64,000 nucleotides of DNA, taken from positions 41,256 to 105,255 of the forward strand of contig JAGNKY010000008.1 in assembly GCA_017999895.1 (NCBI GenBank), in the 5' to 3' direction. Origin of the DNA: Bacteroidales bacterium. Its GTDB lineage: Bacteria; Bacteroidota; Bacteroidia; Bacteroidales; VadinHA17. This document shows, piece by piece, positions 17,942 through 28,053 of this stretch. Under the pieces are notes generated by a model that made no database searches, was not told where the DNA came from, and saw only the letters and a list, made by a program, of their open reading frames with translations. The position numbers and the translations under genes were made by a program. How positions within the stretch are numbered: the first letter of the stretch is position 1; each line of letters opens with the position of its first letter.

Positions 17942-20902
17942 ATGTATTTAAACTGTCATTCATATTACAGTTTGCGTTACGGCACTATGCCGGTGGAACA
18001 GCTTGTGGCGAAGGTTTCCGAATACGGCGTCGGTGCAGCCGCTCTTACCGATATCAATAACTCGACCGGAATATTTGAATTTGTAAAAGAATGCAGGGAG
18101 AACAACATAAAACCTCTTGCCGGCATAGAATTCCGGAACGGAAACGATTTCCTGTATATCGGCATTGCACAGAATAACAGCGGTTTCAAGGAGCTGAACG
18201 AGTTCCTTTCAAACCATAATGCAAACGGCACACCCATAGAGTTTCCTGCACCCCATTTCCTCAACGTGTATGTAATCTATACCTTCGACAGGATTCCCGA
18301 CCGCAAACTGTACGACAACGAATACATAGGCGTCAGAAGGACTGAGGTAAACAAAATTTTCAACCTCCCTCCTGCCCTGCTACATGCTAAAACGGTGATT
18401 TTCAACACTGTAACCTTTTCCGAAAACAACGATTATTTTGTCCACCGCACTCTGCGCGCAATTGATAATAATATTCTGCTGAGCCACCTGAAACCCTGTC
18501 AGTGTGCATCCGAAAATGAATATTTCGTGGGGAAAGATGAGATAATAAAAGCATTCGGCATTTGTCCGGAAATAATAAGAAATACCGAAAAGCTTATAGA
18601 CAACTGTAATTTTTCGCCTGATACTGAAAGCAATAAGAACAAGAAAGTATTTTCGGCCAGCCGTTACGACGATAAGCTTCTTCTTGAAAAACTTGCATGG
18701 GACGGTATGAAATACAGATATGGAACCGACAATGAAGAAGCAAAAAGGAGAATAAGGCATGAACTCGAAATAATAGACAAGCTCGGTTTCTCAGCCTATT
18801 TTCTCATAGCCTGGGATATCATAAGATATTCAATGTCGAGAAGCTTTTATCACGTGGGCAGAGGAAGCGGTGCCAATTCTATAGTTGCTTATTGTCTGAA
18901 AATCACCAATGTTGACCCTATTGATTTAAACCTTTACTTTGAAAGGTTCATCAACCCAAAAAGAAGCAGTCCGCCCGATTTTGACATAGATTATTCATGG
19001 AAAGAAAGAGATGAGGTTCTCGATTACATCTTTAAGCGATACGGTTACGGCCATACCGCACTCCTCGGTACAATAAACACATTCAGGGGAAAATCGATTG
19101 TAAGGGAACTTGGTAAGGTATATGGACTGCCGAAAGAAGAAATAGACAGTTTGATTAAGTATCCTTCTGCAGAAATAAACTGCAACGGGATAACCGATAC
19201 AATATTTTCTACAGGACTTAAAATTGTTGACTTCCCGAACATAAGAAGTATCCATGCAGGAGGTGTGCTGATATCCGAAGAACCGATAACATGTTACACG
19301 GCTCTCGATATGCCTCCGAAAGGCTTCCCGACAACACAATGGGATATGTACACGGCCGAAGAAATCGGTTTCGAGAAACTTGATATCCTGAGCCAGAGAG
19401 GCTTAGGTCATATTCGCGATAGTGTCGAAATAATAAGGCGCAACAGGAATGTAGAAGTTGACGTGTTTGACGTTGAGAAGTTTAAAAATGACCATGGAGT
19501 AAAGGAATACCTGCGGAAGGGTGAAACAAAAGGCTGTTTTTATATTGAAAGTCCATCTATGCGTGGCCTTCTAAGGAAACTGGGTTGCGAAGATTATAAA
19601 ACCCTTGTTGCGGCCAGCTCTGTCATTCGTCCCGGCGTTGCACGATCGGGCATGATGCGCGAGTATATATATCGCTTTCACAATCCCGGCAAGTTTGAAT
19701 ATATCCATCCGGTAATGAAAGAACAACTCGAAGAAACATTTGGTGTCATGGTTTATCAGGAAGATGTTCTCAAAGTATGCCATCATTTTGCCGGACTTGA
19801 CCTTGCCGACGCCGACACCCTGCGGCGGGCAATGAGCGGGAAATACAGGTCGAAACAGGAGATGCAGCGCATAACCGGCAAATTCTTCTCGAACTGCCGG
19901 GAAAAAGGATATAGCGAGGAAATAATAAAAGAAGTATGGCGCCAGATAGAATCCTTTGCCGGCTATTCTTTCTCAAAATCCCATTCGGCTTCGTATGCCG
20001 TTGAGAGCCTTCAGAGTCTTTTTCTGAAAGCCCACTACCCTCTCGAATTCATGGTTGCAGTAATAAATAACTTTGGAGGCTTCTACCGGACATGGGTTTA
20101 TGTGCATGAAGCAAAAAGATTTGGAGCCACAATTCATCTCCCATGTGTAAACATGAGCACTTACATGACAACTATTTATGGTACAGATATTTATCTGGGA
20201 TTTATTCATGTTATGAATCTGGACGAAAAATTTGCCAGGTCAATTGAAGATGAGAGAAAACGAAGAGGAGTTTTCAACGATCTGGGTGATTTTATCAATA
20301 GGATTAATCCCGGACTCGAGCAGGTAATACTGCTCATACGTGTTGGAGCATTCGGGTTTACCGGGAAAGAAAAATCAGCACTTCTCTGGGAGGCTCACAT
20401 GATGATAAATAAAAGCAAACCTGAACCAATGTGTCCGCTTTTCCCATCGCCTGTCAGGAAATTCAAACTGCCTGAATTCGATCAGGATCGTCTTATTGAT
20501 GCTTACGACGAAATCGAACTGCTTGGTTTTCCGGTTACCCTTTCATGGTTCGACATGCTCGAAACATCATTCAGAGGCGAAATAATGGCGTCGGAGATGA
20601 ATGCACATATCGGCAGAAAAGTAAGAATGGCCGGACAACTTGTCACCGTAAAGTATATAAAAACCGTTAAAAATGAATGGATGAATTTTGGCTGTTTTAT
20701 TGATGCAAAAGGAAGTTTCTTCGACACCACCCATTTTCCGCAATCACTGAAAGATTATCCTTTCCGGGGAAGCGGAACATATCTTATTCTCGGAAAGGTT
20801 GTGGAAGAGTTCGGTTTCCCTTCGATCGAAGTTGAAAATCTTGCAAAACTCCCGGTCAGGCCTGATCCAAGATACCACTGCTCTCCTGCCTTACGGCTCT
20901 GA
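17942..20902 (+). CDS. dnaE2: error-prone-type DNA polymerase III alpha subunit (DnaE2/ImuC-like)
   Basis: This 986-aa C-family polymerase starts with a PHP domain (LNCHSYYSLRYG; LTDINNSTGIFEF) and has the catalytic PDFDIDYSW motif with D348 and D350. It is shorter than a replicative DnaE and ends with a compact OB-fold-like segment. The PHP metal site looks altered (LNCHSYYS in place of LxxHSxYS). Its position behind dinB and the S24 repressor identifies it as the DNA-damage polymerase rather than the replicative one. Replicative DnaE should be encoded elsewhere. Its last 47 bp overlap the 3' end of the convergent relA gene. Confidence 0.87.
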   Translation: MYLNCHSYYSLRYGTMPVEQLVAKVSEYGVGAAALTDINNSTGIFEFVKECRENNIKPLAGIEFRNGNDFLYIGIAQNNSGFKELNEFLSNHNANGTPIEFPAPHFLNVYVIYTFDRIPDRKLYDNEYIGVRRTEVNKIFNLPPALLHAKTVIFNTVTFSENNDYFVHRTLRAIDNNILLSHLKPCQCASENEYFVGKDEIIKAFGICPEIIRNTEKLIDNCNFSPDTESNKNKKVFSASRYDDKLLLEKLAWDGMKYRYGTDNEEAKRRIRHELEIIDKLGFSAYFLIAWDIIRYSMSRSFYHVGRGSGANSIVAYCLKITNVDPIDLNLYFERFINPKRSSPPDFDIDYSWKERDEVLDYIFKRYGYGHTALLGTINTFRGKSIVRELGKVYGLPKEEIDSLIKYPSAEINCNGITDTIFSTGLKIVDFPNIRSIHAGGVLISEEPITCYTALDMPPKGFPTTQWDMYTAEEIGFEKLDILSQRGLGHIRDSVEIIRRNRNVEVDVFDVEKFKNDHGVKEYLRKGETKGCFYIESPSMRGLLRKLGCEDYKTLVAASSVIRPGVARSGMMREYIYRFHNPGKFEYIHPVMKEQLEETFGVMVYQEDVLKVCHHFAGLDLADADTLRRAMSGKYRSKQEMQRITGKFFSNCREKGYSEEIIKEVWRQIESFAGYSFSKSHSASYAVESLQSLFLKAHYPLEFMVAVINNFGGFYRTWVYVHEAKRFGATIHLPCVNMSTYMTTIYGTDIYLGFIHVMNLDEKFARSIEDERKRRGVFNDLGDFINRINPGLEQVILLIRVGAFGFTGKEKSALLWEAHMMINKSKPEPMCPLFPSPVRKFKLPEFDQDRLIDAYDEIELLGFPVTLSWFDMLETSFRGEIMASEMNAHIGRKVRMAGQLVTVKYIKTVKNEWMNFGCFIDAKGSFFDTTHFPQSLKDYPFRGSGTYLILGKVVEEFGFPSIEVENLAKLPVRPDPRYHCSPALRL

Positions 20903-23108
20903 GTACTCCTTTAACCGATAATATTTTTTTTATAATACCCTGTAATACATTATTATTTGGAACCATTATTTGAAGTGTACCTTCAAACATTCCGTCTTCC
21001 ATATTGTAATTAAAGTTCCGAAGTGTTACCTTATAGTCGGAAATGATATCAGTTATTCTGTTGACTATTCCGATTTCTTCGATTCCCGTTATTTTTATTG
21101 CCGCTCTGAATGCCGGCATATTCCTTGCCTGACTCCATCTGGCATTTATTACCCTGTAAGGATATTTTGTAATTAGATATTGGGCATTTGGACAAGTAAG
21201 TCTGTGTACTTTGATTCCTTCAGATATTGTAACGAAACCAAAAATTCTGTCGCCAAAAATCGGGTTACAGCATTTTGCAAGCTTATAGTCCAGACCTTCT
21301 ACTTTTTCATCAATAATAAGATAATCGGCATAAACCGATTCTGTGTAGGTTGCCGGATTGTTTCCCTGAAGCAATTTGATTTCCCCGGTTGCTGAAGCTT
21401 CCTTTTCTTTTTCAGGTTGACGTGTAAGAATTTCTTTTATTTCGTGCAGGTCAATTTTTTTGTCGGTTATAAGACAATACAAATCCTGTGCTGTTCGGAG
21501 TTGATAATGTGACTGTAGTTTTTTTACCACTGCATCGCTATATGTGATTTTCCAATTCTTTAGCCGGCGTATAAGTATTTCTTTCCCTTCAGCAGCAGCC
21601 AGTGCTTTTTCTTCATTCAGTGCCTGTTTAATCTTATTTTTTGCCTTTGAAGTAACTACAAAAGAAAGCCAGTCCTGATTAGGTTTCTGATTTCGGGAAG
21701 TTAAAATTGAAACATGATCTCCGTTCTGAAGAACATGTCTTATTGTTACATTCTTACCGTTAACTTTTGCACCGACACATGTACAACCTATTTCCGAATG
21801 AATATCGAATGCAAAATCCAGAACTGTTGAGCCGGCCGGAAGCTGACGTAAGTCTCCTTTAGGTGTAAAGACAAATACTTCATCGGAATAGAGCCCTGGT
21901 TTTATTTGATCTATAAAAGAATCGTCTTTATCTGACGACTCCAGTATTTCACGCATCCTGGAAAGCCATCTGTCGATACCTGAATCCCCGTTTAATCCCT
22001 TGTATTTGTAGTGAGCCGCAAGTCCTTTTTCCGCTATCTCATCCATTCTTTTTGTTCTAATTTGAACTTCCACCCATTTACCGCCCGGACCTATAACCGT
22101 AGTATGCAATGATTCATACCCGTTAGATTTGGGAACAGAAATCCAGTCACGCAACCGACTCGGATTAGGTTGATAAAGATCTGTCACTATTGAATAAACC
22201 TGCCAGCAGTCCGATTTTTCGTTTTGAGGCTCGCTATCAACGATTATTCTTACTGCAAAAATATCATACACCTCTTCAAATTCCACTCCCTGTTTTCTCA
22301 TTTTACTTAAAATAGAATGAATTGATTTGGTGCGACTTTTTATAGTGAACTTAAAGCCCTGCTTTAGCAACCTTTCTCTTATAGGTGCTGTAAATTCTCT
22401 TATCAGTTTGTTACGTGACGAAGCTGTTTGTTTTAATTTTTCATTAATAAAATTATATTGTTCAGGTTCGAGGTATTTAATTGAGAGATCCTCGAGTTCC
22501 GATTTAATATTATAAAGTCCAAGTCGGTGAGCAAGAGGGGCATAAAGAAAATATGTTTCAGATGCAAGAGATAGTTTCTCTTTTTCATTTGTGCTATCCA
22601 GGTTTCTCATTAAATCGAGCCGCTCAGCCAACCGGATAAGTATAACTCTTACATCTTCGGCAAGGCTTAACATAAGCTTGCGAAAACCTTCAGACTGATA
22701 TGAAGTTTGTGCAGGCTCAATAACATTGATCTTTGCTAACCCTTCAAGAATCTTTAATGTGTTCTCCCCGAACTCTTGTGAAATTTCATCTTTCTTATGT
22801 TTAATAGAGTCCCAGGCATGATATAAAAGTGAACCTGTTATTGAGGAAATTCCCAGTCCTAAATCCTGAACCACTATAAGTGAAACATTAAGAGCGTGCA
22901 GTATTATAGAACTACCTATAGTGGTCGTCTTCCCTTCACAATTGCTAACAAGAATATCAATAGCTTTTCTTATTTTCGAAACATCCTCGGCAGGAATAAG
23001 CTTATTACATGTCAGTAATAGAGCTCTATACTTTGTATAAACTTGTTTCGACTGCATGCTGATAATTTTGTTATTAAAATAATATAAATCTGTCGAACGA
23101 CAATACAT
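20856..23108 (-). CDS. relA: RelA-type (p)ppGpp synthetase with degenerate HD domain
   Basis: The 750-aa RelA/SpoT homolog has an HD-like domain (about 50-200), a synthetase domain (about 260-400; YDIFAVRI and SVPKSNGYESLHTTVIGPGG intact), a TGS domain (about 430-495) and a C-terminal ACT domain. The hydrolase site appears dead: the usual HD pair reads YH (LLYHAWD) and the usual DRLHNMR reads ERLDLMR. It should therefore make but not degrade the alarmone, implying a separate hydrolase elsewhere. The true start may be the internal Met at 23057, because an inverted repeat lies only 8 bp upstream of 23108. The 3' end overlaps dnaE2 by 47 bp. Confidence 0.88.
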   Translation of the reverse strand: MYCRSTDLYYFNNKIISMQSKQVYTKYRALLLTCNKLIPAEDVSKIRKAIDILVSNCEGKTTTIGSSIILHALNVSLIVVQDLGLGISSITGSLLYHAWDSIKHKKDEISQEFGENTLKILEGLAKINVIEPAQTSYQSEGFRKLMLSLAEDVRVILIRLAERLDLMRNLDSTNEKEKLSLASETYFLYAPLAHRLGLYNIKSELEDLSIKYLEPEQYNFINEKLKQTASSRNKLIREFTAPIRERLLKQGFKFTIKSRTKSIHSILSKMRKQGVEFEEVYDIFAVRIIVDSEPQNEKSDCWQVYSIVTDLYQPNPSRLRDWISVPKSNGYESLHTTVIGPGGKWVEVQIRTKRMDEIAEKGLAAHYKYKGLNGDSGIDRWLSRMREILESSDKDDSFIDQIKPGLYSDEVFVFTPKGDLRQLPAGSTVLDFAFDIHSEIGCTCVGAKVNGKNVTIRHVLQNGDHVSILTSRNQKPNQDWLSFVVTSKAKNKIKQALNEEKALAAAEGKEILIRRLKNWKITYSDAVVKKLQSHYQLRTAQDLYCLITDKKIDLHEIKEILTRQPEKEKEASATGEIKLLQGNNPATYTESVYADYLIIDEKVEGLDYKLAKCCNPIFGDRIFGFVTISEGIKVHRLTCPNAQYLITKYPYRVINARWSQARNMPAFRAAIKITGIEEIGIVNRITDIISDYKVTLRNFNYNMEDGMFEGTLQIMVPNNNVLQGIIKKILSVKGVLRAVRQESSGILDQA

Positions 23109-23116
23109 AAATTAAT

Positions 23117-23150
23117 AAAACTCCCTGACTGTACAAAGCCGGGGAGTTTT
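23117..23150 (-). terminator. hairpin between the DUF6588-like gene and relA
   Basis: The 9-bp inverted repeat aaaactccc/gggagtttt encloses a 16-nt loop and lies 37 bp downstream of the DUF6588-like stop. On the minus strand it is followed by attaattt, so it is a moderate terminator. Because relA begins right after it, part of it may also belong to the relA promoter or leader. Confidence 0.5.
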
Positions 23151-23186
23151 AAATAATACTATATAATACTATATGAACAATAACTA

Positions 23187-24263
23187 TTACCGGAATGAGA
23201 TTCCTATACCACCTGAAAATACATTATAATTTGCTTTTGTATAGTCAGCATGAATTGTCATAAAGGCAAGTTTTATCCTAAGGCCGATATTAAATCTCAT
23301 TCCTGAAAAGTTTTTTATTTCAAGAGGTTCAATATCACTGCCTTTTAGCACGCCCGAATCATTATACTCGGCATGCGGGGTTCCTTCTGCAACAAGGACT
23401 GGTGTTGGAAAGTTACCTTCGAGTGCTACTTTCGTTTTGGTATTACTGTATCCTATTCCTCCATAAATATTCAAGACAGCAATGTTTGCCGATCCGAGAA
23501 GACCGAAATTCAAAGCTTTTACAGTAGATGATATATTCTGATCGTTGAATGAAGTTGAGATATTATATATAGAATAGTTTTGAGGTACTTCCGGGTCAGG
23601 CTGAAGGCTCACAGCAATGTCGCCATTCAATTTCGTATAGCCGCCAAATAAGGAAACATCGAGTGGAAGAAGTTTACTTCCCGGTAAATATTGGATGATA
23701 CTGTGCATAATACCTACACCCCAGAGCCCTAAACTTCCGTTTTCCTTCATATTTATTTTTGGAATAAACCTGACTTTTATTTCTGTTCCAAAGGGCAGTC
23801 CTATTCCGGCCTGTAAAGTAGGTGCAGGTATATACCTCCAACCTGTTCCGGGTGGAAGAGAAAACGAAGCAAGTTCTATTCCGTTTTCTGTTTTGGTAAG
23901 TTTTGGTCCCTCTATATCGGGGCCTGAAATTGTTGGAGATGTTCCTGAGCCCTGTAATGTTTTCAGATTAAGGTCGGATACATTGAATGTCCCGGCAGAT
24001 TTGGGAACAACTCCAATATTAATAGAAGTTGTAATGTCAAATCCACCTAATTTATGAGGTTTTGCAGTATTATACCAGCCACCATTAAGTCCGGCCCCAA
24101 AAGCATTAGCCCATGGACTTATATAAGCCTTGATAATTTTCATTCCATCCGATGCGCCTGCCCTTAAAAAATCAACATTGTCAATCTGGGCCATAGAAAC
24201 ACCTCCGGAAAGAACTAATAATACAAAATAAGTGTTAAATAGTTTAAATTTTATTTTGTTCAT
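23187..24263 (-). CDS. DUF6588-like exported protein, probable outer-membrane beta-barrel
   Basis: The 358-aa protein has a Sec signal peptide ending near SGGVSMAQ. The body alternates polar and aromatic/hydrophobic residues with glycine-rich turns and ends with a beta-signal-like YNVFSGGIGISFR (terminal Arg rather than Phe). Features such as the ISPWANAFGAGLNGGWYNTA segment suggest the DUF6588 family of Bacteroidetes; this is my recollection of the family, not a search result. No function is known. It stands alone between tRNA-Lys and relA. Confidence 0.65.
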   Translation of the reverse strand: MNKIKFKLFNTYFVLLVLSGGVSMAQIDNVDFLRAGASDGMKIIKAYISPWANAFGAGLNGGWYNTAKPHKLGGFDITTSINIGVVPKSAGTFNVSDLNLKTLQGSGTSPTISGPDIEGPKLTKTENGIELASFSLPPGTGWRYIPAPTLQAGIGLPFGTEIKVRFIPKINMKENGSLGLWGVGIMHSIIQYLPGSKLLPLDVSLFGGYTKLNGDIAVSLQPDPEVPQNYSIYNISTSFNDQNISSTVKALNFGLLGSANIAVLNIYGGIGYSNTKTKVALEGNFPTPVLVAEGTPHAEYNDSGVLKGSDIEPLEIKNFSGMRFNIGLRIKLAFMTIHADYTKANYNVFSGGIGISFR

Positions 24264-24382
24264 GCTTCGAAAATTTAGTCATTTTATTAAACAAAAATAA
24301 ATAAAAATTCATTTTAAGAAAAAACAATAATACTTTAAGTGCGCAGGGGGAAATTATTATAGAATAAACATTATCGGTTTTG

Positions 24383-24455
24383 TGATCCAGCTGGGATTCG
24401 AACCCAGGGCCCCATCCTTAAAAGGGATGTGCTCTACCGCCTGAGCTACTGGATC
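24383..24455 (-). tRNA. tRNA-Lys (anticodon TTT)
   Basis: On the minus strand the acceptor is gatccag/ctggatc (7 perfect pairs) and the D-arm is gctcaggcggtagagc. The anticodon stem is catcc/ggatg around loop cttttaa (anticodon TTT). The T-arm is ctggg-ttcgaat-cccag and the discriminator is A; CCA is not encoded. Confidence 0.94.
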
Positions 24456-24670
24456 CTATTTTTTGCGAGTGCAAATGTAGAATAAATTTAAAAAATAAAT
24501 ACAAAAAAGTAAAAATCTTTAAGAAATACCTCCTTGAAAAGGGTTAAATAACAATACTCACTATTATCTAAACCTATAAAAAAGTCGGCATGTACAATAA
24601 TACCTCCATGGCAATTTACTTACTATAAGTTGGTTACTCTGGAAAAGAAACTGTATGAAATAAAATTCAT

Positions 24671-25153
24671 TTAAAAGATTTTTTGTTTTGACAAAATCGG
24701 GATTTGTCGGTTTATTGACTCTTCGAGCGAAATTAATGTTTCCGTGCGCGTTATACCCGGAATTGTCTGGATATTATCTGTAAGAATCGTTCTCAGGTGT
24801 TCATTATCTCTTGCATATACTTTAATGAACAACGAATAGTTTCCAGTTGTATAGTGACATTCGATTATTTCAGGGATTTCCTTGAATTTTTTAATTGTAT
24901 CTCTGTATTTTCCCGGATGATCCAGAAAAATACCTATAAACGCGCATGTTTTGAAGCCAACCATAGCAGGATCTACTTTAAATTCTGATCCTTTGATTAC
25001 TCCTATTCTTATAAGGCGCTGGACACGCTGGTGAATTGCAGCGCCTGAGACGCCACATACCCTTGCAACTTCAAGGTAAGGAATTCTGGCATCCCTGGTT
25101 ATTATATCCAGAATTTTCCGGTCAAGATCGTCAATTTGTAAATACTCTGTCAT
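24671..25153 (-). CDS. Lrp/AsnC family transcriptional regulator
   Basis: The 160-aa protein has an N-terminal winged HTH (LDRKILDIITRDARIPYLEVARVCGV region, about 9-60) and a C-terminal RAM/AsnC ligand-binding domain (about 70-150; IPEIIECHYTTGNYSL is the effector-domain signature). Such proteins are amino-acid-responsive regulators that act as dimers or octamers. It sits alone between tRNA-Lys and pyrD with 211 bp upstream, so no target is obvious from context. Confidence 0.9.
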   Translation of the reverse strand: MTEYLQIDDLDRKILDIITRDARIPYLEVARVCGVSGAAIHQRVQRLIRIGVIKGSEFKVDPAMVGFKTCAFIGIFLDHPGKYRDTIKKFKEIPEIIECHYTTGNYSLFIKVYARDNEHLRTILTDNIQTIPGITRTETLISLEESINRQIPILSKQKIF

Positions 25154-25364
25154 ATTATATGTATTAGATAGAAATAGAAATTGTAAGGAATTAATAATTT
25201 TTAAATAAGCACGTTGAAAATATGAATTTTAAATTGAAACGACAAATAATTATTTACATCCAGGTATTGAAGTTTATAATTTATTAACAAATCTATTTTA
25301 ATCATTTATTTTTAATCGATAATTAAATATATAGAGATTTGATATTAACAGATTACAAAAAAGT

Positions 25365-26276
25365 TTAAGTATTTATACATCCTATAAGTGAAGAATAATT
25401 ATCAAGGTTATTTTCACTAAGGAATTGTTCGATTCCTGAAATAATTTTCAATGGAGTTTCAGGGTCAATGAACATAGCAGTGCCGACCTGTATTGCGGTT
25501 GCACCTGCCATTATAAATTCGAGTGCATCATTTGCGCTCATTATTCCTCCGATTCCAATGACTGGGATTTTTACAGCTTTAGACGCTTGCCATACCATTC
25601 GAAGTGCGACAGGTTTTATTGCCGGACCCGATAGTCCGCCAGTGTAACCTGGCAAAACAGGTTTCATAGTTCTTATATCAACAGCCATTCCAAGAAGAGT
25701 ATTAATCAGTGAAATGGAGTCGGCTCCCTCATCTTCCGCTATTCTGGCAAATTCTTCTACAAACGTTACATTAGGAGATAATTTTACTATCAAAATTTTT
25801 GTATATACTTTTCTTACTTCTTTAATGACTTTTCTTGCAATTTCAGGATTTGTTCCGAAAAACATACCTCCCATTTTTACATTTGGACACGAGATATTAA
25901 GTTCGATGGCATTTATCTTGTCAAGTGCATTTATTCTTTCTGCAAGTGCAACATAATCCTCTATTGAGTTGCCGTTAATATTTACAATTACATTTGTTTT
26001 ATATCTGGAAATTACAGGGTATATATTTTTTTCGAAGTAATCAATACCCTTATTTTGTAAGCCTACAGAATTCAGCATTCCAGAAGCGGTCTCTGCCATT
26101 CTTGGATATGGATTACCCTCTCTTGGCTCAAGCGTAGTACCTTTAATAATAATTCCTCCAAGAGCTTCGACAGGGATAAAATCTTCAAGTTCCATTCCAT
26201 AACCGCATGTACCGGAGGCAGTTAGTACCATATTTTTAAAGTAAAGGTTTCCGATTTTAAAGCTCAGGTTTACCAT
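25365..26276 (-). CDS. pyrD: dihydroorotate dehydrogenase B, catalytic subunit
   Basis: This 303-aa class 1B FMN enzyme oxidises dihydroorotate to orotate in pyrimidine synthesis. It shows the [10 protein letters not shown]-terminal motif, the ELNISCPN segment with the class 1 catalytic cysteine, and the [19 protein letters not shown] phosphate-binding region near the C-terminus. Class 1B enzymes need the PyrK electron-transfer subunit, encoded directly upstream with a 7-bp overlap, so the two are translationally coupled. Confidence 0.95.
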   Translation of the reverse strand: MVNLSFKIGNLYFKNMVLTASGTCGYGMELEDFIPVEALGGIIIKGTTLEPREGNPYPRMAETASGMLNSVGLQNKGIDYFEKNIYPVISRYKTNVIVNINGNSIEDYVALAERINALDKINAIELNISCPNVKMGGMFFGTNPEIARKVIKEVRKVYTKILIVKLSPNVTFVEEFARIAEDEGADSISLINTLLGMAVDIRTMKPVLPGYTGGLSGPAIKPVALRMVWQASKAVKIPVIGIGGIMSANDALEFIMAGATAIQVGTAMFIDPETPLKIISGIEQFLSENNLDNYSSLIGCINT

Positions 26277-27037
26277 AGCAGTTCACTTAAATTGAATACA
26301 GGTCCATCGGTACATGTACAGAGATTACCATGGATTGTCTTTTCCACACAACAGAGACAAATACCAATACCACATGCCATGAGGTTTTCAAGTGACACTT
26401 CACAATATATTTGATTGCATTTGGCATAATTTCCTACTGCTTTCATCATTAAAAGAGGGCCGCAACAATAAATTCTATCAAATTTTTTGCTCTTAAAAAC
26501 AGGATGGTCAGTAACAATTCCTTTTATACCTTCCGAACCATCCTCAGTTGTGATAAATACATTTCCATAGCCGACCAGTTCATTTGATTCGATTATTCTA
26601 TCTCTGTTTCTAAATCCGAGAACAATATCGATGGAAAAACCCTGACCGTAAAGATATTTAGCCAGGAAGAAAAGCGGGGCAACGCCTGTACCACCTCCCG
26701 CAATCAGAACCTTCTCGCCTGAGTTAGGCATAGAGAATGAATTTCCAAGAGGGTAAATTACATTAAGGTAATCGTTCTGGCTAAGTCGGGCCAGTGATTC
26801 TGTACCTCTGCCAACTTTTTGAATAAGAAGTTTGATAGTATTTTTATCATAATCAATATCGTGGACGGAAAAAGGACGTCGTAGAAAAGTTTCTTTACTG
26901 TTATCTATTCTGGCATGTACAAACTGACCTGGAAGAATAAGAGGCAAACGTTCGGCAGATAAAAGTTCCAGAATAAAAAAATCCTGATTTAATTCAATCT
27001 TTTCAATAATTTTTAACGACCTTATCAATTTTGTCAT
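26270..27037 (-). CDS. pyrK: dihydroorotate dehydrogenase B, electron-transfer subunit
   Basis: This ferredoxin-reductase-like protein (255 aa from this start) passes electrons from PyrD to NAD. It has an FAD-binding barrel ([11 protein letters not shown]), an NAD-binding domain (GGGTGVAPL) and a C-terminal [2Fe-2S] cluster motif with cysteines in [13 protein letters not shown] and NLCTC. I chose the ATG at 27037 ([15 protein letters not shown]), where family similarity begins; an in-frame ATG at 27067 would add 10 residues. It overlaps pyrD by 7 bp. Confidence 0.92.
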   Translation of the reverse strand: MTKLIRSLKIIEKIELNQDFFILELLSAERLPLILPGQFVHARIDNSKETFLRRPFSVHDIDYDKNTIKLLIQKVGRGTESLARLSQNDYLNVIYPLGNSFSMPNSGEKVLIAGGGTGVAPLFFLAKYLYGQGFSIDIVLGFRNRDRIIESNELVGYGNVFITTEDGSEGIKGIVTDHPVFKSKKFDRIYCCGPLLMMKAVGNYAKCNQIYCEVSLENLMACGIGICLCCVEKTIHGNLCTCTDGPVFNLSELLW

Positions 27038-27117
27038 CAACTGACTGTTTAATGCAAATATAATCAATATGTTTAAGCGGTTGAAAAGTAATATATATTT
27101 TTAAAGTGTACAGTCTA

Positions 27118-27561
27118 TTATTCTGAAAAATATTCGTCGAAAGTATTATCGTCATAGAATATAATTATACGATGTGCTGGCTTATTAATTTTTTTATTAG
27201 AAATATCGCGGTTTGAGTAGTCAATTTTTTTTGATTCATTTGTAGCATATTCCTTACTTTCACTTCTTACATTGAGGTTATTTTTTTCATTTATAACGTC
27301 TCTTTCCGAATTATATGAATTATTTCCATGAGAAAGATCGTTCGTTATTTTTTCTTTGTACATTTCTCCTTTGCCGAATAACAGCCATTCTGGTGATAAA
27401 TTATTATACCTGGAAAGCATTTTTATCACGAAATCAAGACTCGGGTTATTGCGGCCTGACAAAATATGAGAAACGCTTGAAGGTTGAACTCCAATTTCAA
27501 CTGCAAATTGAAAAGCCGTTTTATTTTCTTCTTTAAGAAATTCAAGTATTCTTTCTTTCAT
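27118..27561 (-). CDS. XRE-family helix-turn-helix regulator
   Basis: The 147-aa protein has an N-terminal XRE HTH (about 3-62; FAVEIGVQPSSVSHILSGRNNPSLDF) followed by a low-complexity Asn/Ser/Lys-rich linker and a short conserved-looking C-terminus (HRIIIFYDDNTFDEYF). It has no peptidase or ligand-binding fold. Three TTACA-N2-TGTAA palindromes begin 17 bp upstream of its start codon and repeat about every 23-24 bp (two helical turns), which suggests autoregulation through cooperative binding. It runs toward pyrK, with an 80-bp gap. Confidence 0.8.
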   Translation of the reverse strand: MKERILEFLKEENKTAFQFAVEIGVQPSSVSHILSGRNNPSLDFVIKMLSRYNNLSPEWLLFGKGEMYKEKITNDLSHGNNSYNSERDVINEKNNLNVRSESKEYATNESKKIDYSNRDISNKKINKPAHRIIIFYDDNTFDEYFSE

Positions 27562-27577
27562 AATAAAATCTATGCAA

Positions 27578-27636
27578 TTACAAATGTAAACATTTAAAAT
27601 ATTACATGTGTAATTATTTTATGTTTACAAATGTAA
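27578..27636. promoter_or_regulatory. array of three TTACA-N2-TGTAA palindromes upstream of the XRE gene
   Basis: The sites are ttacaaatgtaa (27578-27589), ttacatgtgtaa (27602-27613) and ttacaaatgtaa (27625-27636). Each has perfect 5-bp arms. The start-to-start spacing is 24 and 23 bp, so the sites lie on the same DNA face. Their place directly before the XRE start codon makes them its likely operators. Confidence 0.6.
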
Positions 27637-28053
27637 TATTAATTGTAATATTAATATATATTATTACTTTTAAGATAAAATTTCTAATTATAATTAAACT
27701 ATTTATTCTGGCAGTATCTATAAGTGATATAAAGATTAGAAAGAATCAATATTCAAATAATTTATTCTTATGTTATAGTGATCTTAATATTAATAAACAA
27801 ATAAACAAATCAGTATTCAATGATTTATGTTTGATTTTACTTGATATTAGATATTATATTAATCTGGAAATAAATAAAATATATTCAATATCTAAAAATA
27901 TCTAAGATTTTTTTCAAAAAAATGACATTTTTATTTATAGTAAACATTTATTTAAACTAATATAAATAACAGATATATAATATTATAAATAAACAAAATA
28001 TTTTCTCAAAATTATATTTACGTTTGTGAAATAAAATAATTTAATACATGAAT
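27637..28053. other. very AT-rich spacer without a supported gene
   Basis: This is part of the 625-bp XRE-to-symporter gap. It is extremely AT-rich and contains the bulk of a 99-codon plus-strand ORF (27606-27905) rich in Ile, Asn and Lys with no family likeness. That ORF overlaps the operator array, so I do not call it a gene. The region may be curved DNA or a protein-bound silencer region. Confidence 0.4.

Noticed and set aside
27606..27905. 99-codon plus-strand ORF in the AT-rich gap
   Set aside because: Composition simply mirrors A/T-rich DNA (Ile, Asn, Lys), no family or signal, and it overlaps the palindrome array.
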